64,000 nt of DNA, taken from positions 9,593,782 to 9,657,781 of the forward strand of contig BSQZ01000013.1 in NCBI GenBank assembly GCA_033239005.1, written 5' to 3'. Shown piece after piece: positions 55,600-64,000 of the stretch (position 1 is its first letter; every line of letters begins with the position of its first letter). Source of the stretch: Lamellibrachia satsuma. Its lineage: Eukaryota; Annelida; Polychaeta; Sabellida; Siboglinidae. The notes beneath the pieces were generated by a model. The model ran no database searches. It had not been told where the DNA came from and was given only the letters and a program-made list of their open reading frames with translations. Both the position numbers and the translations under genes were made by a program.

Positions 55600-55845
55600 T
55601 TTCAATTATGTGTGTAGGGCAACAGTGTATAGGGCAGCTGTGTATAGGGCAACTGTGTATAGGGCAACGGTGTATAGGGCAACTGTGTATAGGGCAACAG
55701 TGTATAGGGCAACAGTGTATAGGGCAACAGTTTATAGGGCAACAGTGTATTGGGCAACGGTGTATTGGGCAACGGTGTATAGGGCAATGGTGTATAGGGC
55801 AACGGTGTGTATATGGCAGCTGTGTATAGGGCAGCTGTCGGAATG
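55600..55845. repeat. 15-bp minisatellite, about 16 copies
   Basis: GTATAGGGCAACTGT with variants ACAGT and ACGGT repeats every 15 bp. Open frames on both strands (ATVYR, QCIGQ, PYTLL repeats) are artefacts of the period. Confidence 0.94.
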
Positions 55846-56415
55846 CCTTACTGATGCCCAACTGATATGATTATCAAAACAATACTTATATTACTTTGCA
55901 AATGTAGCTTTTTAACCATTTTAACAGACATCCTTCAGCCAATTTACTGTCCATTTCCATGTCCAAAAAACATTATATTGCGACATATAGATTAAACGTC
56001 GCTATATTTTACAATTTTAATGCACAATCTGCAAGACGATCATTAGAACTTATACAATTTGTTGTATCGCTAAAATTAATTCATATAATATATAATAATT
56101 ACTCAAATGTATCATATATAGTTTAATAACTTAAATAAATAAAAGTATTATTATGATATATTGTTTCTTTCTTGTTTCCATATTGCTCTGTACATAACAA
56201 TACAGAGCAATGACCGTGATAAGGAACTGTTGTTAGTGAATGTAATAAAGCTATCGGCGTATGGTCTTTAATTTATATGTGCAGATTTCCATGAGATCAC
56301 GTGGGAAACATGCTCTGTCATTCACACCTGGCCACTGTACGTTAAATTTGACGTTTATAAGATAATGAATGGGTGTAAAAATAGTGGTAAAAATATTTCT
56401 GATATTAGAGGTCAG

Positions 56416-56516
56416 AACTGGTATGTGTAATCGGAACTGGTATGTGTAATCGGAATTGGTATGTGTAATCAGAATTGGTATGTCTAATCGGAATTGGTAT
56501 GTCTAATCGGAATTCA
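56416..56516. repeat. 19-bp tandem repeat, 5 copies
   Basis: GGTATGTGTAATCGGAACT and close variants lie in tandem. Confidence 0.9.
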
Positions 56517-57059
56517 TATAATGTATTATGTAGGCTGGTAGTGGTATAATGTAATTGAGCCCAAGTCTGCCCACAACTAGAGGATAAATGGTGTAACCTG
56601 TTGTGGACTCACTGTTAAACTTGTCTTGGCACAGCACAACTTCACGACACAAGCAGCTCCTGCATGGACCTTGCTGATTGTGTAATTATACAATACAATA
56701 ATTAAAATAATACAATAAGTAAAACCTATACAATAGCAACATGCTCTGGGGTCCGAGCTTAGCAGGGCATCAAAACCAAAGGATTAGGCAATGGGTCATC
56801 TATTTGGACACCACCCAAAAATGCACGGTTGATGGCAACCTAACATTGTAATAACCGGCCGGCAACGCAGCGATGGCACGAATCCCGACAGGTAGTGTCT
56901 TGACCCGACGAACGCAGATTAAATTAAACAAAGAAAAGAAAATTAATGCTACTTACAACTCGAGTACATGTCAGAAGCCACGTTGAGCTGCCTAATTGAA
57001 ATCGAATGCAAGCAGTTAGCAAATGAGATGGAAGTTTACTGTTTTTAAAACGGCATACA

Positions 57060-57330
57060 GCTCTTTCCTGTACCCACAGTTCTTTACGATGTTGACGTTG
57101 TTATGGTTGCCGCTTAGTATCTAGGTAGTCCGTCAGAGGGCGCGGTTTTATGTATTTTTCCACTTGGGTTGTGTCTTTGTGGGCGTGTTTTTGATCATAG
57201 CGACACCAGCGTACTTAGTAGCCCCGAACAAGCGCACGGTTGACTAGATGATAGGTATTTGCATTGTCGAGTTTCGCGCGGATTAGATAGCACTCGCGTG
57301 TTTAATCATTGTCCGGGTTTTAATGTGTAG
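57060..57330 (+). promoter_or_regulatory. CpG-enriched patch, candidate promoter of the annexin-like gene
   Basis: By eye there are around 20 CpGs in 270 bp (GGGCGCGG, TTTCGCGCGG, ACTCGCGTG) in otherwise CpG-poor DNA, 0.6-0.85 kb before the start codon at 57912. It could also serve the JHY side. This is a position and composition argument only. Confidence 0.35.
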
Positions 57331-57644
57331 TGCCGTTTATAAACACCAATACTTTGGCTAACCAACACCCAACAATGCCTGGCTTTACGTGTCGTGGTAA
57401 TGCTAATCATCCTAAGGCTAATGACATGCTATGGTGATTTTGTTATTACATAAAATTTGTGATTTTGCAGTTCTTTTAGTATTACTTTCACTCCTCTGTA
57501 TGTATATTATATTGGTAGGTTTTTATTATATTGGTGTTCCAAGAAATAATTACATTTAAAAGTGTTTCATATGTAAAATTGTAGGTGAATGAAAATTGTA
57601 TAATTAAAGGTGTTAAATAATTAATTGCAGTTGGCAAGTGTTGG

Positions 57645-57760
57645 TAATAGCCTAGCTATGGCACTAGTGCCAGTTTAGAGCTTTAGTTCAGCTGAACGTA
57701 AAATTCATTTGATAATATGCAATTGCTACATCTGTTATAATAGTTATAACATTACCAAAA
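57645..57760. repeat. Duplicated segment, copy 1 (upstream of annexin exon 1)
   Basis: GTGCCAGTTTAGAGCTTTAG, then TTCAGCTGAAC and CAATTGCTACAT, are shared in order with 61650-61765, which lies upstream of exon 2. Confidence 0.78.
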
Positions 57761-57790
57761 TAACTATAGTTATTTTGGTAATGTTATAAC
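57743..57790. repeat. 48-bp perfect palindrome
   Basis: The left half starts GTTATAACATTACCAAAATA and the right half is its exact reverse complement, with no spacer. It ends 122 bp before the annexin-like start codon. Confidence 0.95.
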
Positions 57791-57911
57791 GTACCAATGA
57801 TCAAACTATGTACAGCTGTCTACAGTATATTTAAAATTCACTGTTCATTTCACTAGATGACACTTCATTAGGACATGATTCAGATGGAATTGGACATTGT
57901 AAAGTTACAAC

Positions 57912-58041
57912 ATGGGTTGTATCTCAGTGAAGCAGAACAGCAGAAGTAAGGACTTGTTAGATATAAATGAGGATGATCCTTTGCATAACTGCGACACAAC
58001 AGACAGCTACACAGAAGTGATCCGCAACTCTATCATTGCAG
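57912..58041 (+). CDS. Annexin-like exon 1 (acylation motif, helix A)
   Basis: ATG at 57912 opens 43 codons plus one base, ending GCAG|GCAAGT. The in-phase join to exon 2 rebuilds annexin repeat 1 (NSIIA-G-EFEV). The overlapping ATG frame from 57883, reading MELDIVKLQH and then a TAA stop at about 57946, cannot join exon 2 in frame and may be a short upstream ORF. Confidence 0.75.
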
Positions 58042-61000
58042 GCAAGTACAACAAGATGTAGATTTCCCTGCTTGTAGTCTTCATGATTTATTGTTTCAAA
58101 CATTTGACACAGCAGGTGTACATTATATTTAAGTGGTAAATGTTGAAGATGCTGTCATGCGATGCTTAGTTAGGGGTGTCAATATAATAAGATTAAAATC
58201 TTTGACAAGTGACATATGTTGCTAATTTAAGAAATGGATATGAACCCAGCTGTTTTATAGGAAACGGTGCAGCTACAATAGAGTAATAATTAAATTATAT
58301 TACGTATAACCAGCAGCGCAAGATAGCCAGGAGACAGGAGGGAAAGGTGACATGTCGATGGGTCAGAGGGAGATGGACAACATTATGCCAGGTGAAACGA
58401 CTGCAGGACAAAATGCGACAGAAGGGATCCAACGCAAGAGTTACTCTGAGATAGTCATAGAGGGGGTGAGGAGGAGAGCAAGGGTGTTTGCGGGGGACTC
58501 GATAGTCAGGAAGACTGACAGGGCTAAGCAAGGGGGATGATGTGGTGGTTTCCTTTCCAGGGGCAAAAATAGAGGCTATAACAGAGAGGGTGAAAAAAAT
58601 CAGCAAGGGAGATTCTATTTTGGTACATATGCATATATCAGGAGTAAACAAAACGTACGAGACAACGTTGGACCGCTAGAAGACAGTTCTGGAAATATAA
58701 TATCACAAGGTTTTTCAATGGCGGAAGTCCTAAATGGATACTTCAGTTCAGTGTTTACCAGAGAGGATATTAGTTCATTACCAGAACTTCCAGATGCTAA
58801 ATTTCAGGAGGCTAAATCGGACTATTTAGCGCAGTTAATTGTAACTCCAGAAATGGTAGCTAAGAAAATAAAGGCAATGAAGGACAATAAATATCATGGA
58901 GTGGATGGAATTCCTCCAAAACTACTCATGGAAACAGTACAACAAATCAGTATACCACTTGCAAGAGTGTTCAACTTGTCATTAAAGAGGGAGTAGTTCC
59001 TTTTGTATGGAAAGAAGTAAACATCATACCATTATTTAAAAAGGGTTTGAGAATTAAGTCGGAGAATTACAGACCACTGAGTTTAATATCAACTGGTGAT
59101 TTGTAAATTATTAGAAATGTTGATTAAAGACCATATGGTGGACTTCCTTGTTAGGCATAAATTATTAAATCCATCTCAACATGGTTTCCTAAAAGCGAGA
59201 TCATGCTTAACAAATATGTTTTTGGAAGAAATTACTAAGTGGATAGATGAGGGATCAACAGTAGATATTATATACTTAGATTTTCAGAAAGCTTTTGACA
59301 AAGTGCCCTATCAAAGATTACTACTTGAATTAAAAGCCCATGATATATTGGGGATGGTATAATCGACTGGATAGAACAATGGCTGACTTACAGAAGATAG
59401 CGATGGGGAGATTTCCAACTGGAAATCAGTTTTGAGTGGGGTACCACAAGGATAAGTATTAGGACCTTTATTATTCTTAATATATATATCAGTGACTTGG
59501 ACGATAATATCACAAGCAGCTTACTGAAATTTGCGGATGATGCAAAGGATTTTAGAAGGGTTAACAATGATGGTGATAAACAGCATTTACAAAACGATCT
59601 ACACATATTAGTCAAATGGTCTGAGAAATGGCAGATGTTGTTCAATTTTGATAAATGAACTTGGATGTAAACTATAAAATGGGAGATACTGTTCTAAGTA
59701 CTACTGTAAAAGAAAAGGACTTAGGAGTTACAATAAGTATACTGATATGAAAGTTTCAGAAAAGTGTGGTATTGCAGCTTCAAAAGGTAATCAAATTCTT
59801 GGGTTGATTAGGAGAAATATAAAGCTAATTATACCTCTATATAAAGCAATAGTTATGCCTCATTTAGAGTATTGTATACAAGCTTGGAGACCATATCGTA
59901 AGAAGGATAAAGATATGTTTGAATGAATACAGAGGAGAGCAACTAAAATTATTCCAGAACTGAGAGACCTTACTTATGAAGAATAACTGAAAGTATGTGG
60001 TTTAATAACCCTAGAGACAAGGCAGATAAGAGGAGGTCAAATTGAAGTTTTTAAGATATTGAATGGGTATGAAAATATTGATAAAAATATTGTTTTCTCA
60101 CTCATGACAGAATATAGAACTAGAGGACATGAGGTAACATTAGTAAAGGAGCAGTGTAAATTGGATATCAGGAAGTACTTGTTCTCACTGATGACAGTAA
60201 ATGAATGGAACAAATTATCTACAGATTGTGTAGCTGCTAGCAGCATGAGTATATTTAAAAACAAGGTTGACATATATCTCAGGAGGGCGGGTTACACATA
60301 GATTAAAAATGTTTGACTCTCAATAAACCAATGGCTTCCTTGTCCACTTGCAATTTGGGCCTTTGCCTTGGATGTCAATCTTGTTAAAACTTGTTAAATT
60401 AAACTACCGCGGTATATAATAACCAATTAAGGTCCCTTGTATAATATGTAGTGTCATTGTAAGAAGGAGATTTGTGAGGTCAGAGCCATGAAACTATGGG
60501 ACTCCACTAAGCAGAATGTATACACCTGTAGTGGGTTTTTCTGAGTAAAACATATTAAATTGAAATTTTTTTGTCAGACACCCATTTCCATGGCAACAAA
60601 CAAAATGGCTGCTATATGAAGGAATTACAGTCCCTCTAAAAATGACAGCATATGGACATTTTATCATAATACTTTCATAGTCATCATTGGCTTAGTTAAC
60701 TGTAGAACTCCTCTAAAAAGATTTTCAAACATTATGAATATTTTCTTTTTTTGAATTTTCAAAGTTATGATATTCTAATTGTAACATTTATCAACACATT
60801 TTTATTCACTACCCCCGAGATATTGCACAAAACAAAACATTTTGTAAGACTATTTTTAAGAATATGCAGGTGAACACAACAATCCAAACCAGACGACCAT
60901 ATCATTTTTAATTCCAAAGTTTTGTACTTTCTCTTTGACAAAATGTAATTTTTTTGTAAATGTACATCAAAGATTGAATGATGGCATTGATTACATGGTA

Positions 61001-63549
61001 GATGCAAGCTTTATCCATGAATAAAGCTAATTTAGACAGATGTCATTGTTATAAAAGTGAACTTTGTTGATCGTAGTCGTACACAGCTATTAGAATATGG
61101 AGGAAACACATTTTGAGTAATTCTTTCAAAAAACATTCTAGCTGCCATATCTCCCTACAAGTGCAGTGTACTGTATGTCGTACTCTATAACTCACTCATC
61201 ACAGTAACTGTAGGGGTATTAATATACGTATACAGTAATTGTAGGGGTGTTTATGTATGTATACAATGATTGTAGGGGTGTTTACATATATATATATATA
61301 CAGTAATTGTAGGGATGTTTACATATGTATACAATGATTGTAGGGGTGTTTAAATATGTATACAATAATTGTAGGGGTGTTTAAATATGTATACAGTAAT
61401 CGTAGGGGTGTTTACATATGTAAACAGTAATTGTACGGTTTTTTTACATATGTGTACAGTAATTGTGGGGGTGTTTACATAATGAACATTGTCAGTAGTT
61501 ATTACTGAAAATTGCATATAAAGCTATTAAATAATTCATTGCAATTGGATTGTGGTATTATTATTATTATTATTATTAGTAGTAGTAGTAGTAGTTGTAG
61601 TAGTAGTAGTAATTGTTGTTGTAGTAGTAGTAGTAGTAAGGACTGTAGGGCCTAGCGATGACACAAGTACCAGTTTAGAACATTAGTTCAGCTCAACCTC
61701 AAATTTATTTGCTAATTTACAATTGCTACATTTGATAGTTATTTTAGTTGCCATATCAGTAATAATAGTAAACACACAGTAGTTGTCAGTTGTTATTACC
61801 GCACACGCAAGTACAAAATACATATTTTTATTGCATCTTTCGCATTGTATGATGTTTTTACACATGGTTTATTCCTGTTGCTTTTCAGGAGAATTTGAAG
61901 TAACTTTGAGAGCATTCTACAAATGTGATACGCAGAGGAGACAGGATATCGCCGAGAAGTACTCATCTTCATTTCACAGAGACCTCATTGCAGACGTGAA
62001 GGAGCTGTCATGGAAAGCAGGTTTCATCGCTGAAACTTTACTTGTGGATAGAGTATTCTCTAGGGCTGCAAAATATCTCTTTTATTGTCTCCAAAGTGGA
62101 GCCTGGAGACATAACATGGCCGTGGTGGAGATTCTGTGCAGCCGCCCTGTCGAAGAATTGGCAGCGATGGAGATGGAATACCAGAACATCAGTGGACACA
62201 CACTAGTCAGTGACCTACAGGCCAAGTATGAAGATGAGCAAGTTTGCAATATTTTGATCGAGCGATTGTCATTAAAGGTATTTGATCTCTATCATTCACT
62301 GGATTCATTTGGCAGTTTACAGGAATTACTTCACATTCCTAGGATACCATCACAGTCAGATTTAATTTACGAGATAAAGAGCAAAACTAGTTAATTAATG
62401 TTGCTGGTTTATTCAAATCCACGATTTACACATGATCTGTTGACCGTAGGATGCTGAAACTAAACAGCTGAATCACTTATCTTGATTACCTAAACTACAG
62501 GTGTTTTTCTACTCATGTCATTCTTTTGTTCTCAGAGTTGAAACAAACATTGGAACTAGGGCTTTCTCGGTTGCAGCACCAAATCTTTGGAATCCACCCC
62601 CTTTTTAATCTTGCTTTTCCTCCCTGGCTCCCAACTGGACCCCAGCAGATCCTCCCCACTAGACACCAGCAGATCCTCCCCACTAGACCCCAGCAGATCC
62701 TCCCCACTGGACCCCAGCAGATCCTTCCCACTGGACCCCAGCAAATCCTCCCTACTGGACCCCAGCAAATCCTCCCCACTGGACCCCAGCAGATCCATCC
62801 ATCTGCTGGAAACTTTGTACACTGATTTTGAGATTGCCCAACCCTTTTGTTTTAATGCGCCTCTGAGCTCGAGTTTCTGACGATTTTGGCTTGATAGAAG
62901 GTTTCATACTACATTGTGTTGCATTAACAAATAGTTGTGCATGTGATGATGATGGAAACTTTATTCGTTAAACTGTTATGACAAAACAGTGAGCAAAGCA
63001 ACTCTGTTATATGTTCTGCTACTCCCAGTCACTTTGTATCTTGGGCACCAAACTTTAAAGGGTGTTTCTATGACCCCAGGAAGGATCCGTAACATATTTA
63101 TTTTTGTAAAAATTCACCCCATAATTACCCTGAATCATAGATCGTTTACAATGCTTTGCATGTATTCTACAATTGTTCCAAGTTACGTACAAACGTTTAC
63201 AATGCTATGCATGTTTTCTACAATTGTTCCAAGTTATGTAAACCGTCCACTGCACATTTGCAATGATGTAACAACAGTCGTAAACAACAATGACAGGGGT
63301 CAGTTTACGTAACTACCAAGTTATTCCATCTGGATGGTGGGTGTTTCTGCTAGTGTTATGTTAATGCACTAATAACTGTATCTGAAGGAGTCACCAGATG
63401 ACGCCCAGGAAGATGCATCAATGTGTACAACTCGACTCGTACAGGCTGCCAAAAATGGAACGCTGTTTGATGACAATCATCTATTCCTGGTCTGCATGAA
63501 AACTAAGTCAGCATCTGATCTGAAAGTGATCCTTGAAATGTTTCTTAAG
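57912..63549 (+). CDS. Annexin-like gene, first three coding exons (3' end outside window)
   Basis: Join 57912-58041, 61889-62277 and 63388-63549, giving 227 residues, with the gene running off the right edge. The N terminus MGCISVKQNSRSK carries Gly2 and Cys3 with Ser5 and a basic tail, a classic N-myristoylation/S-palmitoylation context. TEVIRNSI corresponds to helix A of annexin repeat 1. Then come RRQDIAEKY...DLIADVKELS (rest of repeat 1), VVEILCSRPVEELAAM...LVSDLQ (repeat 2) and TRLVQAAKNGTLFDDNHLF (start of repeat 3). The type II calcium loops (GxGT...D/E) are replaced, for example by IAGEFEV and SGAWRHN. Annexins bind membrane phospholipid; this one may do so through acyl groups rather than calcium. 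ANXA13 is the acylated vertebrate annexin, but orthology is not shown. Intron 1 has a GC donor. Confidence 0.8.
58310..60395 (+). mobile_element. Degenerate LINE with esterase-like and reverse-transcriptase domains
   Basis: The left part encodes RRRARVFAGDSIVRKTDR and, after a stop/frameshift, DDVVVSFPGAKIEAITERV, the GDS...PGA core of SGNH-esterase-like LINE domains. A deletion near 58655 leads into RT sequence: NGYFSSVFTREDISSLPE, the KSENYRPLSL region, NPSQHGFLKARSC, YLDFQKAFDKV (about 59271-59303), the catalytic FADD at 59531-59542, then EYCIQAWRPYRKKD and ETRQIRGGQIEVFKILNG. Multiple stops and frameshifts show that it is inactive. The type is CR1/L2-like non-LTR. No poly(A) tail is evident; the tail carries CTCAATAAACCAATGGCTTC, shared with two other copies. 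Confidence 0.88.
61200..61485. repeat. 33-bp minisatellite, about 8 copies
   Basis: GTAATTGTAGGGGTGTTTAC plus ATATGTATACA is repeated with small changes. An AT run interrupts one copy near 61290. Confidence 0.9.
61650..61765. repeat. Duplicated segment, copy 2 (upstream of annexin exon 2)
   Basis: GTACCAGTTTAGAACATTAG, TTCAGCTCAAC and CAATTGCTACATTTG align with 57645-57760. The flank also carries a related TTCATTGCAATTGG word. Confidence 0.78.
61889..62277 (+). CDS. Annexin-like exon 2 (repeats 1-2)
   Basis: It runs from TTTTCAG| to TTAAAG|GTATTT. It encodes residues 44-173: EFEVTLRAFYKCD, RRQDIAEKYSSSFHRDLI, then VFSRAAKYLFYCLQ, VVEILCSRPVEELAAMEM and HTLVSDLQAKYEDEQV. ILCSRPVEEL is the hallmark ILCTRT-type helix of annexin repeat 2. 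No GxGT loop is present. Confidence 0.88.
62278..63387 (+). other. Annexin-like intron 2 with small repeats
   Basis: It contains a 24-bp repeat (GACCCCAGCAGATCCTCCCC plus ACTG, about 7 copies, 62636-62795) and a 51-bp duplication (63143-63245). Open frames of about 100 codons over the 24-bp array are period artefacts. Confidence 0.88.
63388..63549 (+). CDS. Annexin-like exon 3 (repeat 3 start)
   Basis: 54 codons ending TTTCTTAAG|GTATTT. It reads ESPDDAQEDASMCTTRLV, QAAKNGTLFDDNHLFLVC, then TKSASDLKVILEMFLK. The A-helix, loop, F-helix and TRS-L pattern fits annexin repeat 3 with an altered loop. The acceptor (CTGAAG|GAG or GGAG|TCA) has a poor pyrimidine tract; either choice keeps frame. Confidence 0.78.
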
Positions 63550-63911
63550 GTATTTTCTCAAGGTTTCTATCAGCAGATTACTTACTAATTAATTTACTCA
63601 ATTAGATATGATGATAAGCAAACTATTGTAGTGTACAGGTATTTGTTTGTTACTCTAAGACTATAAAGTATAATATTTGCAAAAGTAGTAGACCTACAAC
63701 AGCTAGCAGTGTGAATATACATTTTTAAAACAAAATTGACAAATAACTCACAAAGGCAGGTTACACATATATGAATGAGCGGTGTACTCTTGATAAGCCA
63801 ATGGATTCTTTGTCTACTGCCATCTGTCTTTTCTGCTTGGGATGGTGATCTTGATCAATCTTGTTACTTACGCGCTATTAATTTTTTTAGAATCTCGTAT
63901 ATATATATATA

Positions 63912-63959
<48 letters not shown>

Positions 63960-64000
63960 TATCATTTATGTATGTATAATTTCTTATCAATCACCACATG
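63550..64000 (+). other. Annexin-like intron 3 (partial), LINE tail and AT microsatellite
   Basis: A third 5'-truncated LINE 3' end lies at about 63695-63870 (ACAACAGCTAGCAGTGTGAA to GATAAGCCAATGGATTCTTT). An AT dinucleotide run covers 63899-63956. No coding exon is seen before the window ends. Confidence 0.8.

Larger units (their letters stand above)
54945..57911. other. Divergent intergenic region between JHY and the annexin-like gene
   Basis: Both promoters should lie here. A 15-bp repeat (55600-55845) and a 19-bp repeat (56416-56516) are present. CpG content rises at about 57060-57330, a plausible promoter or 5' UTR for the plus-strand gene. No tRNA or other RNA gene is recognised. Confidence 0.65.
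58042..61888 (+). other. Annexin-like intron 1 (GC-AG), holds a LINE
   Basis: The donor is GCAAGT and the acceptor TTTTCAG. The LINE occupies 58310-60395. The interval 60400-61190 is AT-rich without features, followed by a 33-bp array, a TTA/TAG trinucleotide run at 61557-61640 and the second copy of the duplicated segment. Confidence 0.75.

Noticed and set aside
55553..55870. CPIHRCPIH-type Cys/His repeat protein
   Set aside because: A 15-bp tandem repeat read in frame; every frame on both strands gives a regular pentapeptide.
57100..57125. RFX X-box-like GTTGTTATGGTTGCC
   Set aside because: Only one half-site fits the consensus, and it lies 2.2 kb from the JHY start.
57374..57440. ATG CCT GGC TTT ACG TGT, resembling a THAP-domain start
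   Set aside because: The frame stops after about 20 codons with no C2CH spacing; could be upstream non-coding exon sequence.

Overview
The window is metazoan nuclear DNA. It has long spliced genes with GT-AG introns, a three-gene layout, non-LTR and hAT-type transposons, tRNA-derived SINEs and a very heavy load of minisatellites. The gene content (an invertebrate-type SIK3 kinase, the ciliary gene JHY and an annexin) and the LINE type suit an invertebrate with motile cilia, perhaps a lophotrochozoan such as a mollusc or brachiopod. I cannot fix the species from sequence alone.

Layout. (1) 1-35.3 kb, plus strand: the 3' part of a SIK3-type salt-inducible kinase gene. Thirteen coding exons are visible, from kinase subdomain VI to the stop codon. 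The N-terminal kinase exons lie left of the window. Visible intron 1 (6676-21691) is 15 kb and is largely a chain of unrelated tandem arrays. (2) 35.3-43.0 kb: intergenic DNA between two convergent genes, with candidate poly(A) signals, microsatellites, a hairpin element and a LINE 3' fragment. (3) 43.0-54.9 kb, minus strand: a complete six-exon gene for a JHY (juvenile hydrocephalus, C11orf63-type) protein of 1107 residues. It has a large Gln-rich insert, and an intron carries a 49-bp minisatellite interrupted by a hAT-type element. (4) 54.9-57.9 kb: the divergent intergenic region. (5) 57.9 kb to the window end, plus strand: the first three coding exons of an annexin-like gene. It has a predicted lipid-anchor N terminus (MGC) and has lost the canonical calcium loops. 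Its intron 1 holds a degenerate LINE with esterase and reverse-transcriptase domains.

The three genes are not an operon and have no obvious joint function. SIK3 is a cAMP/LKB1-responsive kinase, JHY is needed for ependymal cilia in mammals, and annexins bind membranes. SIK3 and JHY also lie in the same region of human chromosome 11q, so their adjacency here may be old linkage.

The strongest items for follow-up are the calcium-loop-less acylated annexin with its GC-AG intron; two separate non-autonomous hAT elements, each with 18-bp perfect terminal inverted repeats and exact 8-bp target duplications; and minisatellites that repeatedly end within tens of bases of exon boundaries, including one that lines up seven splice-donor-like motifs just behind a weak true donor. 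I found no defence system or gene cluster that I would call a new multi-gene system.
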